A stretch of 64,000 bases of DNA from Acinetobacter bereziniae LMG 1003 = CIP 70.12 (GCF_000368925.1 NZ_KB849755.1:1539909-1603908); one strand, 5' to 3'. Positions 36,550 to 46,435 are shown, counted from the stretch's first letter. Program-made: numbers and translations. The notes: generated by a model not told the origin, from the sequence alone.

Positions 36550-38139
36550 TTAATGTTCACGCGTTGCACGGAACTGAATGTCAGGATAACGCTCTTGCAT
36601 CAGCTGTAAATTCACACGACTAGGTGCAAGATAAGTTAAGTGACCACCACCATCAACTGAAAGCTGGTCATGTGCTTTTTTCTTAAATTCATTGAATTTC
36701 TTTTCATCATCACATGAAACCCAACGCACGGTATTGATATTCACAGGTTCATAAATACAATCCACTTTGTATTCTTCTTTCAGTCGATATGCAACCACAT
36801 CAAACTGAAGCACCCCCACAGCACCTACAATCAAATCATTATTGATTTGGGGCATAAACACTTGTGTTGCGCCTTCTTCAGAAAGTTCTTTCAAACCTTT
36901 TTGAAGCTGTTTAGATTTTAATGGATCTTTTAAACGTACACGGCGGAACATTTCTGGTGCAAAGTGCGGAATACCCGTGAAATGAAGGTTTTCGCCTGAG
37001 GTAAAGGTATCACCGATTTGAATCGTACCGTGGTTATGCAGACCAATGATATCACCTGGCCATGCCTCTTCAAGTTGCTCACGCTCACCGGCAAGAAAGG
37101 TTAAAGCATCACTGATTCGTACATCTTTGCCAATACGCACATGATTCATTTTCAAACCTTTCTCATATTTTCCTGAGCAGATTCGCATAAATGCAATTCG
37201 GTCACGATGCTTCGGATCCATATTGGCTTGAATTTTAAAAACAAAACCACTGAAACCTTCCTCTGTTGCTTCAACAGTACGTTCATGTGTTGGATGTGCT
37301 TTCGGTTCGGGTGCCCATTGAATAAATGCATCAAGCACATGATCAACGGCAAAGTTTCCTAAAGCTGTACCAAATAATACAGGGGTTTGTCGTCCTGCCA
37401 AAAACTCTGCTGGATCAAGCGGATCATTCGCCATTTTGACCAACTCTAGAGATTCTTCAAAAGATGCAAATGCCAAGTCACCCACTTTGTCACGAATATC
37501 TGGATAGTCATAGCCATCACGAATTTCAATATCTGTAATGGTTGAACCAAAGCCAGCTTTATAAAGATAAAGCTTATCTTCGAGAATATTGTAGACACCC
37601 GCAAAATCACGCCCCATACCCAAAGGCCAAGTGATTGGCACACAACGGATTTTGAGAACATTTTCAATTTCATCAAGTAGTTCTAAAGGTTCACGAATTT
37701 CACGGTCCATTTTGTTGACGAATGAAATAATCGGTGTGTCGCGCATACGACACACTTCCATTAATTTAATGGTACGTTCTTCGACACCTTTTGCACCATC
37801 AATCACCATCAATGCAGAGTCAACCGCAGTTAAAGTACGGTATGTATCTTCCGAGAAGTCTTCATGCCCTGGGGTATCCAGCAAGTTAATGACATGCTTT
37901 TTATAAGGAAACTGCATCACAGACGTGGTAATCGAAATCCCACGTTCTTTTTCCATTTCCATCCAGTCCGATGTCGCAGCACGGTCTGATTTACGGCTTT
38001 TTACCATTCCAGCAACCTGAATTGCTTTACCCCATAACAACAGTTTTTCTGTCATTGTGGTTTTACCAGCATCGGGGTGGGAAATAATAGCAAAAGTCCT
38101 ACGAGCCTTTACTTCTCTAGCTAATTCATCTTTAAACAT
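36550..38139 (-). CDS. prfC: Peptide chain release factor 3
   Basis: RF3 is the GTPase that recycles RF1 and RF2 from the ribosome. It has 529 aa. G1 is HPDAGKTTMTEKLLL, G3 is DTPGHEDFSEDTYR and G4 is NKMDRE. The C-terminal RF3 domain follows and ends in TREH. The ATG is at 38139. No truncation. Upstream, beginning at about 38300, are mobile-element remnants, so its native promoter region may be shortened. Confidence 0.97.
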   Translation of the reverse strand: MFKDELAREVKARRTFAIISHPDAGKTTMTEKLLLWGKAIQVAGMVKSRKSDRAATSDWMEMEKERGISITTSVMQFPYKKHVINLLDTPGHEDFSEDTYRTLTAVDSALMVIDGAKGVEERTIKLMEVCRMRDTPIISFVNKMDREIREPLELLDEIENVLKIRCVPITWPLGMGRDFAGVYNILEDKLYLYKAGFGSTITDIEIRDGYDYPDIRDKVGDLAFASFEESLELVKMANDPLDPAEFLAGRQTPVLFGTALGNFAVDHVLDAFIQWAPEPKAHPTHERTVEATEEGFSGFVFKIQANMDPKHRDRIAFMRICSGKYEKGLKMNHVRIGKDVRISDALTFLAGEREQLEEAWPGDIIGLHNHGTIQIGDTFTSGENLHFTGIPHFAPEMFRRVRLKDPLKSKQLQKGLKELSEEGATQVFMPQINNDLIVGAVGVLQFDVVAYRLKEEYKVDCIYEPVNINTVRWVSCDDEKKFNEFKKKAHDQLSVDGGGHLTYLAPSRVNLQLMQERYPDIQFRATREH

Positions 38140-38303
38140 AAGAAAAATCTACAATATGTACACAGTTATGTACACATTTCTAAATATGTACTAAAACTGA
38201 AAAAGTGGGAATTCAAAATTGGCATAATTGTAGCAGATTTAGAGTTGTATAGGCATAGGTGGAAATCCAGTGGCTTTTTTTTGGGGGGAGAAAACACCTA
38301 GTT

Positions 38304-38393
38304 TTATAAACTCAATTTATCTCTTTGCTTCGGACTTTTCGGCTTATCGGGAATTGATGTTTGCTGGATTAACAGGACACTCTTACTTAGGAG
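38304..38393 (-). pseudogene. Fragment of a Fic-family protein C-terminus
   Basis: About 30 codons before a TAA at 38304-38306 read LIQQTSIPDKPKSPKQRDKL. This shares IPDKPKSPKQ with the Fic C-terminal fragment at 57286. The frame meets a stop upstream at the border of the IS3 remnant, so only a scrap remains. Confidence 0.5.
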
Positions 38394-39001
38394 ATTCTAG
38401 GCAGGCAACTTGTAAAAGTCCTCTGCCATTTGATTTGGTGCATTATTGTAGCAATCGCCTTTTATACTCATCGAAGCCTGAAATCCATATTTTTCAATCA
38501 TATTGCGATATTCATGGCTACAATATTGGCTTCCTCTGTCCGAGTGAACGATTAATTTTCGAGATGGTTTATGATTGCCAACAGCCATGCTGAGAGCATT
38601 GCAAATAAGTTGGGCTGTCATCCGTTCACTTAAGTTATAAGCAACTACCTGTTTAGTACAAAGGTCTTTTAAAGCTGCTCGATATAACTGTCCTTCGGCT
38701 GTCCAAATGTACGTTATGTCACTGACCTATGCTTGATTCGGGGTTTCCATTGAAAATTGTTGATCTAGCAAATTATCGTAGACAGAACGCTTGTGGTCAC
38801 TATTCCTAGTTCATTTAAAACGCTTATGGCACTTACAATACAATTGATTTAACCTTTTGATACAACGGACTGCATACGCGCTAATTTGAATGCCTTGTGA
38901 TTGTAAGTATCTCGTTAAGCGAATATGGCCATAACTTTCTTTAGTTTCTTAATGGGCGATTTTGACCAAGATAGTCTGCTGATATGTTTGAATCTTTCAT
39001 T

Positions 39002-39789
39002 GGTGGTGTTTCAAAAAGTATGCTGACATTAAATGAAGCCATTATTGATGTAAAAAAAGGTTAAGTCGAAAGCTTTAAAATGGTTTTCAATCTTTTTTGA
39101 AAAATTACAACTCCTTCTAAAACCACGCCTAATTCGATGCCTTATTTTGCAATTATTACCTTCAATACCTACAGTAAAAAATTTACCAATACTTTGCTTG
39201 CAGTTTTTAAAAGCAGTTATGAAACTGTCCCAATGATCACTTGCAATTCGGGTGTAGTGAATACCTAATTGTTTAAGCTTTGTTTTCAATCGTTGAACTG
39301 TAGCTAAGTCTCTTTTACCCCAAACATAAGCAACAATCTCACCTGTTTCTCGATGGTAGGCGTAAATAAGCCATTGTTTATTATTTTTATTTCCCACAAA
39401 AGTCCAAAACTCATCAACTTCAAGAGACTCATAATGACTTTGTTTAGGCTGAATTTGGTAGGTCGATTCGGTTAAAGTACGTAAAACTTTACCGATACTG
39501 ATTCGCTCAACTTCAGCGATATCTCGTATACCACTACCTCTGACCATCAACTGTAATATTTTTCGAGTAATGCCTGAATTACATCCTAGATAGCTCAGAG
39601 CATGGTCACCAATAAACTGACGTTTACAGTCTTTGCACTGATAGTTTTGTTTCCCATCTACTTTGATGCCATTTTTCTTTATACTGTCACTGAGGCAGGT
39701 TGGACATTTGATTTCTAGAGTTATTCGCATTTCTCTATTTTATCAAAATTCAACCTGCTTTGTTTCAGCATACTTTTTGAAACACCACC
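39002..39789 (-). mobile_element. Intact IS1-family insertion sequence
   Basis: 788 bp bounded by 25-bp perfect inverted repeats beginning GGTGGTGTTTCAAAAAGTAT. The 8-bp direct repeat CTTTCATT lies on both sides (38994-39001 and 39790-39797), which is the target duplication. It sits inside the older IS3 remnant, so it is the later event. Confidence 0.93.
39029..39730 (-). CDS. IS1-family transposase
   Basis: The protein has 233 aa as one reading frame without the frameshift found in classical IS1. The N-terminal zinc finger CPTC ... CKDCKRQF is followed by a helix-turn-helix (GSGIRDIAEVERISIGKVLR). The DDE core begins at LEVDEFWTFVGNK and includes SDHWDSF for the second acidic residue. It fills the IS1-family element between the inverted repeats, so it is probably active. 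Confidence 0.93.
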   Translation of the reverse strand: MRITLEIKCPTCLSDSIKKNGIKVDGKQNYQCKDCKRQFIGDHALSYLGCNSGITRKILQLMVRGSGIRDIAEVERISIGKVLRTLTESTYQIQPKQSHYESLEVDEFWTFVGNKNNKQWLIYAYHRETGEIVAYVWGKRDLATVQRLKTKLKQLGIHYTRIASDHWDSFITAFKNCKQSIGKFFTVGIEGNNCKIRHRIRRGFRRSCNFSKKIENHFKAFDLTFFYINNGFI

Positions 39790-40347
39790 CTTTCATTGGC
39801 TTAAACCTTGTTTAAGCCAATCATAAAACCTTGATATTGAAAATTTTAGTAGTCTAGCCATCATCGTCGTTGGATATCTATTTTTTTATGCTCTTTCATA
39901 TAAGCTTACCTCACTAATTTTCCTTGCCAAAGTACGCTACTGCTTTTTTTAGGGATTCTCTTTCCATTTCAGCAGTTTTGAGTTGTTGTTTTAGCTTTTT
40001 ATTCTCTTCAAGCAGCGCAACGAGATAGGGTAAATATTGTTGTGTACCCGCTAATGTCCCTGCTTTGGATTTCTTGTGTCAATTGGAAAGAGTCTAGATG
40101 AAATTCCAAGTAGTCTTGCTGTTTCTGAAACAATGGGTACATCTTTATAAAATGCTTTAGCTAATGAACGGTACAGCATGGTTGATTCAGTACAATTTTC
40201 AAAGATAGTACGTGTACGGCCATCTTTACGGAAACGTTTACCATCAACTGTTTTAGCTTCAGAAGTCAAATTAATATCTGCTAAATAAACTAATAAGCCG
40301 CTTAAAATATAGTAATTACTTTCAACTAGTTATAACCCAAGTTTTGG

Positions 40348-40528
40348 CATAATGCAGTGACTGAAAGCTTCTTCCATACGTTAAAAGGTCACGTGGTACA
40401 TGGGAGCGTTTTTTCGACTCGAAAAGAAGTGAATGCTGTCTGTTTGACTATATTTCGATTTATTATAATCGGGTCAGAAGACATTCTGCAAACGGCTGGT
40501 TAAGCCCAGAAGCGAAGCCTTTGAATAG
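40348..40528 (+). pseudogene. C-terminal fragment of an IS3-family OrfB transposase
   Basis: Plus strand, with one frameshift: TESFFHTLKGHVVHGSVFST, then LFDYISIYYNRVRRHSANGW and LSPEA, the typical end of IS3 OrfB. The orientation is opposite to the IS3 remnant at 38397. The remaining intergenic sequence to 40632 holds the pliG promoter. Confidence 0.75.
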
Positions 40529-40632
40529 AAATATTTCAAAAATTTAGAGGTATCAGTTGTCCACAATACTGTCTAGGATCAACGGTTCATATGTTATTAT
40601 GTAGTGAGGTATACAATTATTAAGATAACGTT

Positions 40633-41064
40633 ATGGAAATAGTAAATACAAAATTACTAGCTGGAGCTTTTATGGCCCTAACTTTAACTATGCTTAGCCC
40701 TGCCGTACTTGCAAATGATAACAATGATATACGAAAGACTGTTGTAGTTAAGTTTGCAAAAAAAGCTTACTCTGCAAATTATTACGGAAGGATAGATGGA
40801 TACAAGTATGATTCCTACAAATTTTATGCTAAAAAAGGGCAAAAGTTAAAAGTGACGTTGACTGGAGGAAATGTTGAAACTTACTTATGGGGTAATCAAT
40901 TAAAAGACTCCATCAATCTTGGAGAATATTCTCCAGAGCTTGATAATAATGGTATTTATATTTTACCTGCTTCAGGTGAGTATGAAATTAGAGTATTTCA
41001 ACCTAGATCACAGGCAAGAAAAGATAAAAAACCTCAATACTGGATGAGTATTAACATTAAATAA
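40633..41064 (+). CDS. pliG: Inhibitor of g-type lysozyme
   Basis: The protein has 143 aa with a signal peptide cleaved near AVLA-ND (about residue 28), so it is periplasmic. It matches PliG (E. coli YcgK) strongly by eye: YDSYKFYAKKGQKLKVTLTG, YSPELDNNGIY, LPASGEYEIRVFQPRSQARK. PliG binds and blocks goose-type lysozymes. It is a single gene flanked by IS remnants, so it may be part of the variable region. Confidence 0.9.
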   Translation: MEIVNTKLLAGAFMALTLTMLSPAVLANDNNDIRKTVVVKFAKKAYSANYYGRIDGYKYDSYKFYAKKGQKLKVTLTGGNVETYLWGNQLKDSINLGEYSPELDNNGIYILPASGEYEIRVFQPRSQARKDKKPQYWMSINIK

Positions 41065-41478
41065 GGACTTGCTAGATTCGTTTAAGTTTTATACAAGGGT
41101 TCAAAAACTATTGCCAGTTAAACTGGGGCGTGATTTTTACGTATATGTGTTTATGTTAGTAAAATGATATAGATTACTTGTTTAATACCCCGAGGAATAA
41201 TTTAATCTTGCTGTGCGTTAGTCACGTTTCTTTCTTTCAAAAGTTGATTATATCTTTCAACGTAACCGTCATGATATTTAATCTCTTTTGATAAGAATTT
41301 ACAGTGGAAGAACAGGCGAAACTTGTCTTAAATAATGGTAATTCGTTATCTTTAAAATAGAGAACGCCCGATGAAATTCATTGGGCGTTTAATTTAAATA
41401 AGTGTCAGCTTATTTTTTAACTAGATGTACTTGTCAATCACGACTCTTTTTCTAAATTGCCTTTAAAAATCAATCTTG
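41065..41478. other. Intergenic region with a terminator only
   Basis: There is no convincing gene between pliG and the glutathione S-transferase gene. The only clear element is the hairpin at 41363-41390. Confidence 0.5.
41363..41390. terminator. Bidirectional terminator
   Basis: AACGCCC(g)ATGAA pairs with the ATTCAT(t)GGGCGTT side, followed by TTTAATTT. It lies between convergent pliG and the glutathione S-transferase gene. Confidence 0.65.
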
Positions 41479-42117
41479 CTATTTTTGACTTTTCACACCA
41501 TTTTGTTCAATTTGTACTGCGGCTTGCCAGCTAGGTAGTTGGCTTAAACCTGCTACATAACGTTGGATATGGGGATAATTTTCACCTTGTCCCATATGAT
41601 GAACTAAAGCATGTAATCCAAAGCCCATCATAAAGTCAGCACCGGTTAAACGGTCTGCGACTAGAAATTCTTTATCTTTTAAATATTCATTTAAATAGCT
41701 AAATACTTTATCGAACTCAACTTGAGTATAATTTTCTAGAAATACCAACTTCGTACCCTGCTTGGTTTCTATCGCATTAAACGTTTTTAACAAAAATGGC
41801 AGCATGGCAGAGCTTTCTGAGAAATGAATCCACTGTAGATAATCGACATAGGTAGGTTCATCCATATCTGGTGCTAAATGCGGCGCAAGTTGCTGAATTA
41901 ATAACTCAACGATTGCTCCTGACTCTGCAATAACTTTGCCATCCCATTCCAATACTGGAGATTTCCCTAAAGGGTGAATGGTTTTTAAAGAGTCAGGGGC
42001 CAAATGCGTGCTTGAGTCACGATAATAGCGTTTCAGCTCATAGGGCTGCTTGATTTCTTCAAGTAACCACAAAATGCGAAAAGAACGTGATTGATCTAAA
42101 TGATGTAGTGTAATCAT
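41479..42117 (-). CDS. Glutathione S-transferase
   Basis: The protein has 212 aa. The thioredoxin-like N-domain shows DQSRSFRILWLLEE, with a serine in the usual catalytic position, and the glutathione site LGKSPVLEWDGKVIAESGAI. A helical C-domain follows. It conjugates glutathione to electrophiles in the cytoplasm. It is 24 bp downstream of the NADP-dependent oxidoreductase gene, so the two form one operon divergent from the NemR-like regulator. Confidence 0.92.
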   Translation of the reverse strand: MITLHHLDQSRSFRILWLLEEIKQPYELKRYYRDSSTHLAPDSLKTIHPLGKSPVLEWDGKVIAESGAIVELLIQQLAPHLAPDMDEPTYVDYLQWIHFSESSAMLPFLLKTFNAIETKQGTKLVFLENYTQVEFDKVFSYLNEYLKDKEFLVADRLTGADFMMGFGLHALVHHMGQGENYPHIQRYVAGLSQLPSWQAAVQIEQNGVKSQK

Positions 42118-42141
42118 GATAATTCCTAAATTTTTTAATTT

Positions 42142-43161
42142 TTAAATTTTTACAACGACTTTGCCAAAGTTTTCGCCTTTCAACATACTATTGAAAGCAT
42201 TGATCGTGTTATCTAAACCTTGCACCATATGCTCTTTATATTTGATTTTTCCGTCTTTCAACCATTCAGACATTTGCTGATAGAATTCCGGATACTGACT
42301 GCCATAATCATCAAAAATAATAAAGCCTTGCATGCGAATACGCTTTTTTAAAAGGGTGGAAATAAAGCCCGGTAAACGGTCTGGGCCTTGTGCTTGCTCG
42401 GTAGCGTTATACTGGGAAACCACACCACACACCGGTACACGTGCCGCAGAGTTAAGCAATGGCCATACCGCATCAAACACTTTACCCCCTACATTCTCAT
42501 AATAAATATCAATACCGTTGGGAACTGCTTGTTGTAATTGTTCTGCAAAATTTTCATCATGATGATTGATACAAGCATCGAAGCCGAGTTCTTCTACTGC
42601 ATAACGACATTTTTCAGGCCCACCTGCGATGCCAACCACGCGACAACCTTTAATTTTGCCAATCTGTCCAACCGTAGCACCAACAGGTCCCGTTGCAGCG
42701 GCAACGACCAAAGTTTCACCAGCTTTAGGCTGACCAATGTCCAACAACCCCATATAAGCAGTAAATCCTGGCATTCCCAAAATACCCAATGCCCAAGATG
42801 GATGTTCAGGTTGCATACCTAAGCTTTGACATGCAGTCCCATTAGAAATTGCGTAGCCCTGCCAGCCATTTCCTGAAAGAACCCACTCGCCTTCTTTGAA
42901 TTTTGGGTTTTTAGAGGCCACCACTTGACTGACTGTTCCACCGATCATCACTTCGCCAATTTCAACCGGTGCTGCATATGAAGGAGCGTCACTCATGCGA
43001 CCACGCATATAAGGATCGAGTGACAAGTAAATGGTTTTTAACAATATCTCGCCTTGTTTAAGTTCATTGAGTTCAACTTGTTCAATACGAAAATCGCTGT
43101 GTTTTGGCTCACCCACTGGCCGTTTAGCTAAAACGATGCGTTGATTAATAACTGTTTTCAC
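42142..43161 (-). CDS. NADP-dependent oxidoreductase (CurA/leukotriene B4 dehydrogenase-like MDR)
   Basis: The protein has 339 aa in the zinc-free MDR form. The N-terminus reads QRIVLAKRPVGEPKHSDFR, and the Rossmann part has AAATGPVGATVGQIGK and VVGIAGGPEKC. Such enzymes reduce the double bond of enones and enals. The GTG start at 43161 has GGAG 8 nt upstream. It is divergent from the NemR-like regulator, and the shared operator lies at 43262-43285. Confidence 0.92.
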   Translation of the reverse strand: MKTVINQRIVLAKRPVGEPKHSDFRIEQVELNELKQGEILLKTIYLSLDPYMRGRMSDAPSYAAPVEIGEVMIGGTVSQVVASKNPKFKEGEWVLSGNGWQGYAISNGTACQSLGMQPEHPSWALGILGMPGFTAYMGLLDIGQPKAGETLVVAAATGPVGATVGQIGKIKGCRVVGIAGGPEKCRYAVEELGFDACINHHDENFAEQLQQAVPNGIDIYYENVGGKVFDAVWPLLNSAARVPVCGVVSQYNATEQAQGPDRLPGFISTLLKKRIRMQGFIIFDDYGSQYPEFYQQMSEWLKDGKIKYKEHMVQGLDNTINAFNSMLKGENFGKVVVKI

Positions 43162-43261
43162 ACATATAACTCCATGTTTTATTTAGAAGTATTTCTCTTC
43201 ACAATCAAAAATTATGATTAAAATTTCTTTACATCCATTGTAGATGAGTTATAATAAAAAA

Positions 43262-43285
43262 CAATACGACTGGTCTATTTTTTAC
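43262..43285. promoter_or_regulatory. Candidate NemR-type operator, copy at the regulator gene
   Basis: Contains ACGACTGGTCTATTTTT at 43266-43282, identical on the opposite strand to AAAAATAGACCAGTCGT at 47712-47728. It sits 23 bp before the regulator's ATG. Only one arm is well kept here. Confidence 0.7.
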
Positions 43286-43304
43286 AATAGAGTAAATAAT
43301 TAAT

Positions 43305-43913
43305 ATGAAGCCTACTCCTATTAAAAAGTCTGAAGCGAAGCGCTTACACATTCTTAACACCAGTTCAGACCTGATTTTGCATAAAGGTTTTACTGGCGTA
43401 GGATTACAGGAAATTTTACAGAGCTGTGAAATCCCTAAAGGCTCGTTTTATCATTATTTCCAATCCAAGGAAGCTTTCGGATGTGAATTGGTACAGCATT
43501 ATGTAGACAATTACCAAGTCCGTTTAAATGATGTATGGCGTAGTGATAAATCCCCTTATCAAAAGCTGATTGAGTATTTTAATTTATGGATAGAAGATCC
43601 TGAAACACAGTGTGGTTGGGCGGATAGCTGTTTAATTGTGAAACTTGCCGCAGAAGTTGCCGATCTATCCGAAGATATGCGCTCCATTATGTCCGCTGGC
43701 GTCGATGATGTAATCCAACGTATTGCTGGCTTAATTGATTTGGGAAAACAGGATCAGTCTATCCAAGCAGATACTGAGGCCTCGACCTTGGCACAAGTAC
43801 TTTACCAAATGTGGTTAGGTGCAGCATTACTGAGTAAGTTGCAAAAAGATAAAACACCATTACATCAAGCTCTGAGTGCAACTAAATTTCTATTAAAAAG
43901 TGAAGATTCATAA
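43305..43913 (+). CDS. TetR-family repressor, NemR-like
   Basis: The protein has 202 aa. The winged N-terminus has GFTGVGLQEIL and PKGSFYHYFQSKEAFG, as in E. coli NemR. The cysteine in DSCLIVKLAAEVADLSEDMRS aligns with the region holding the sensor cysteine of NemR (SGCLTVKLSAEV). NemR senses methylglyoxal, quinones and hypochlorite by cysteine oxidation. It is divergent from the CurA-like and GST operon, and the same operator sequence also precedes the YqhD-like gene 4 kb away. Confidence 0.9.
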   Translation: MKPTPIKKSEAKRLHILNTSSDLILHKGFTGVGLQEILQSCEIPKGSFYHYFQSKEAFGCELVQHYVDNYQVRLNDVWRSDKSPYQKLIEYFNLWIEDPETQCGWADSCLIVKLAAEVADLSEDMRSIMSAGVDDVIQRIAGLIDLGKQDQSIQADTEASTLAQVLYQMWLGAALLSKLQKDKTPLHQALSATKFLLKSEDS

Positions 43914-44024
43914 AAATTAAATTAAATATCAACTACAAAATTAATAATTCATGATAGCAGTCCAATGATTACTTATTATTGTGTTGCTATTAGATCAATT
44001 AACAATCCATGAGTATAGCGCACA

Positions 44025-44255
44025 ATGAATTCTCCTCCTAAAGCCCTCATGACTCGTATTTTAGTCGGATATTTAGGTTTATATCCCACACTATTACTGG
44101 TACTCACTTTATTAAAGCCAATTACTGAGCATCAAAGTTTCCCGATGATGGTGTTGATTGAAGTCATAGTATTAGTGCCAGTAACGCAACTGATTTCTTT
44201 CCCACTGGCAGGTTGGCTCATTACACAGCTAAAAAATTTTAAGAACTTGTTTTAA
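44025..44255 (+). CDS. Small membrane protein
   Basis: The protein has 76 aa with two hydrophobic helices (about 11-30, ILVGYLGLYPTLLLVLTLL, and 41-65). It lies 111 bp after the NemR-like gene in the same direction, so it may be co-transcribed. No function is recognised; it resembles small inner-membrane proteins of unknown role next to electrophile-response genes. Confidence 0.7.
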   Translation: MNSPPKALMTRILVGYLGLYPTLLLVLTLLKPITEHQSFPMMVLIEVIVLVPVTQLISFPLAGWLITQLKNFKNLF

Positions 44256-44338
44256 GAAGAAATTGTGCTGGCAACAGCAATCCTAAGTCGTTATTTTGCC
44301 AACCACAAAGGTTGGCAAAATAACTCATTAAGTCAATA

Positions 44339-45466
44339 TTAATCTGCGTAAGCCGGATAATCAATATAGCCTTTTTCCGTCCCACCATACATAGTGCTTG
44401 CATCTACTGCATTCAATGGCCAGCCATTGGCGATTCGATCGGGTAAATCTGGATTCGCAATAAATGGGCGTCCAAATGCAATTAAATCGGCCAGACCTGC
44501 CTCTAAAATTCGAGTCCCTCTTTCTGCCGTATATCGACCTGCATAAATAATCCGACCACTGAAAGTGTCTCTGACATCTCTACGAAAATCATGAGGAAGT
44601 TCTGGTGCATTATCCCAATCAGCTTCTGCAATAGATAAATAGGCAATCCCAACTTCTTCAAGTATCTTTATTGCCTCAATATAAGTGACATGTGGATCAT
44701 CTTCAACCAACCCCATGTAAACACGATCTTCCTCTGTACTTTCAAATAGCGGGGCAAAACGCACTCCTAAACGATCTGCACCAACCACCTCAGCAACTGC
44801 CTCTACTACTTCACGTAAAAAACGCAAACGATTGTTTAGTGATCCACCATATTCATCTTCACGATGGTTACTATGTGCAGAGATAAATTGGTTCACCAAA
44901 TAACCATTTGCACAATGAATTTCAACTCCATCAAAACCAGCAGCCAAGGCATTACGCGCTGCTTGAGCATAGAGTTGCACTAATTCTTTAACTTCTGCAT
45001 TGCTTAAAGCACGTGGCATTGAAGGATCAGCCAAGGCCCCCGCATTGGGCCCGGTCTCAATAAAGACTTTAACATTACTATCAGCCCTAATAGCCGAAGG
45101 CGCGACCGGTGATGCATGATCGGGTTGCAAAGATGTATGTGAAACACGCCCAACATGCCAAAGTTGTGCAAAAATAATGCCTCCTTTAGCATGCACTGCT
45201 TCCGTCACTTTACACCATCCAGCAATCTGTTCAGGGCTGTAAATACCGGGAGTCCAAGCATAGCCTTGACCACGTGGCTCGATTTGCGTACCTTCGGTGA
45301 CCATAAATCCTGCCCCGGCACGCTGTTGATAATAGGTTGCCATCAGTTCATTTGGAATATTCCCTGGCTGAGTACTGCGCGACCGCGTTAATGGTGGCAA
45401 TACAATACGGTTTTGCAAAACATAAGGGCCTAAGCTTAAGTTTTGAAAAAGTTTGCTGGCTTTCAT
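44339..45466 (-). CDS. Alkene reductase, old yellow enzyme family (NemA-like)
   Basis: The protein has 375 aa. FMN-binding OYE signatures are seen: PPLTRSRS near the N-terminus, QLWHVGRVSH, FDGVEIHCANGYLVNQF, and IAFGRPFIANPDLPDR. NADPH-dependent reduction of enones, quinones and nitro compounds is expected. It lies on the minus strand after the DJ-1-like and YqhD-like genes and may share their promoter, though a 200-bp gap precedes it and no operator copy is seen there. Confidence 0.93.
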   Translation of the reverse strand: MKASKLFQNLSLGPYVLQNRIVLPPLTRSRSTQPGNIPNELMATYYQQRAGAGFMVTEGTQIEPRGQGYAWTPGIYSPEQIAGWCKVTEAVHAKGGIIFAQLWHVGRVSHTSLQPDHASPVAPSAIRADSNVKVFIETGPNAGALADPSMPRALSNAEVKELVQLYAQAARNALAAGFDGVEIHCANGYLVNQFISAHSNHREDEYGGSLNNRLRFLREVVEAVAEVVGADRLGVRFAPLFESTEEDRVYMGLVEDDPHVTYIEAIKILEEVGIAYLSIAEADWDNAPELPHDFRRDVRDTFSGRIIYAGRYTAERGTRILEAGLADLIAFGRPFIANPDLPDRIANGWPLNAVDASTMYGGTEKGYIDYPAYAD

Positions 45467-45667
45467 TTTATTGTATCCAAGTCATCATGGCTTAATTGAT
45501 CTAAATTAAAAAATAACCTTCCTTCCTGTATATAGAAAAATAAAGGAAGGAAAGCTATTCACTCAGGCCCTTCACCATTAAGTGAGGGTTATTTTGCTTA
45601 TTGCGCCAGTTGCTCAGAGTCAGAAGTTTATTCGCTGCTAAACACCACAACAAACACTAGCTACTCT

Positions 45668-46345
45668 TTATTTCAACAATTGAAGTAATGCTGTAGCGGT
45701 TGCAGCAGAAGATGCTGGATTTTGTCCAGTAACCAGCAAGCCATCTACTTGAACATATACTTGCCAATCATCCACTTTAGAATAATGACCACCGTTTTCT
45801 TTAAGCATGTCTTCAACTAAAAATGGTACAATTTCAGTCAAACCTACAGCGGCCTCCTCAGTATTGGTGAAACCAGTCACTAATTTACCGCTAACTAAAG
45901 GCGCTCCATTACTCGCTTTCACATGACGAAGAACACCTGGGGCATGACACACTGCTGCAACAGGTTTGCCAGACTGAATCGCCTGTTCAATCAGAGAAAT
46001 TGAAATCGGATCTTCTGCTAAATCCCACAATGGGCCATGTCCGCCTGGATAAAACACTGCATCATAATCAGTTACAGAGATTTCGCTAAGTTTATGCGTC
46101 TGTGCCAATGCTTGCATTGCAGTTGGATCAGCTTCAAAACGATGAGTGGTTTCAGTTTGTGCTTCTGCTAAATTACTTTTCGGATCTAGTGGTGGCTGCC
46201 CACCTTGAGGTGACGCCAGCGTAACTTCAGCACCAGAGTCAATAAAGGTGTAATACGGTGCAGCAAGTTCTTCTAGCCAGAAACCTGTTTTCTTACCAGT
46301 ATTGCCAAGTTGATCATGTGAGGTTAAAACGATTAAAATTTTCAT
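45668..46345 (-). CDS. DJ-1/PfpI (Hsp31-like) family protein
   Basis: The protein has 225 aa from ATG 46345, with GGAG upstream; the 12 extra codons further up lack a site. KTGFWLEELAAPYY near the N-terminus and the nucleophile elbow AAVCHAPGVLRH are typical of Hsp31-like class I glutamine amidotransferase proteins. Some members have glyoxalase III activity on methylglyoxal. Context with YqhD and OYE supports aldehyde detoxification. Confidence 0.88.
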   Translation of the reverse strand: MKILIVLTSHDQLGNTGKKTGFWLEELAAPYYTFIDSGAEVTLASPQGGQPPLDPKSNLAEAQTETTHRFEADPTAMQALAQTHKLSEISVTDYDAVFYPGGHGPLWDLAEDPISISLIEQAIQSGKPVAAVCHAPGVLRHVKASNGAPLVSGKLVTGFTNTEEAAVGLTEIVPFLVEDMLKENGGHYSKVDDWQVYVQVDGLLVTGQNPASSAATATALLQLLK

Positions 46346-46435
46346 GTTATTTCTCCGATAATTTTCAGGATTGAGGAGCATTGTTGCATGATCACTTGCC
46401 GTGTGGCGTGAGCATGCCAGATACGCGCATTTAGC

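Larger units (their letters stand above)
38397..40269 (-). mobile_element. Degenerate IS3-family element, split by an IS1-family insertion
   Basis: Minus-strand pieces of an IS3-type transposase: OrfA C-terminus (VALLEENKKLKQQLKTAEME, near 39990), then the OrfB start, the IS1 insert, and the OrfB end (LIVHSDRGSQYCSHEYRNM and GDCYNNAP, near 38500). Several in-frame stops, including one just before VSDITYIW, and a frameshift in OrfA make it inactive. An apparent 72-codon ORF at 40051-40269 is the frameshifted OrfA start. Confidence 0.8.

Noticed and set aside
38270..38593. 107-codon plus-strand ORF upstream of prfC
   Set aside because: It runs antisense to a Fic fragment and the IS3 transposase end, which have recognisable protein motifs. 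It has no family features of its own.
40051..40269. 72-codon minus-strand ORF
   Set aside because: Its end runs by a frameshift into the IS3 OrfA C-terminus (VALLEENKKLKQQL), so it is part of the degenerate IS and not a gene.
41200..41320. Minus-strand protein-like stretch after pliG, reading KYHDGYVERYNQLLKERN
   Set aside because: Short, without start or partner motifs. It might be a transposase scrap, but nothing decides it.
45520..45560. CCTTCCTT ... AAGGAAGG inverted repeat upstream of the OYE gene
   Set aside because: The loop is long and the arms are simple purine/pyrimidine repeats. It gives no clear operator or terminator.
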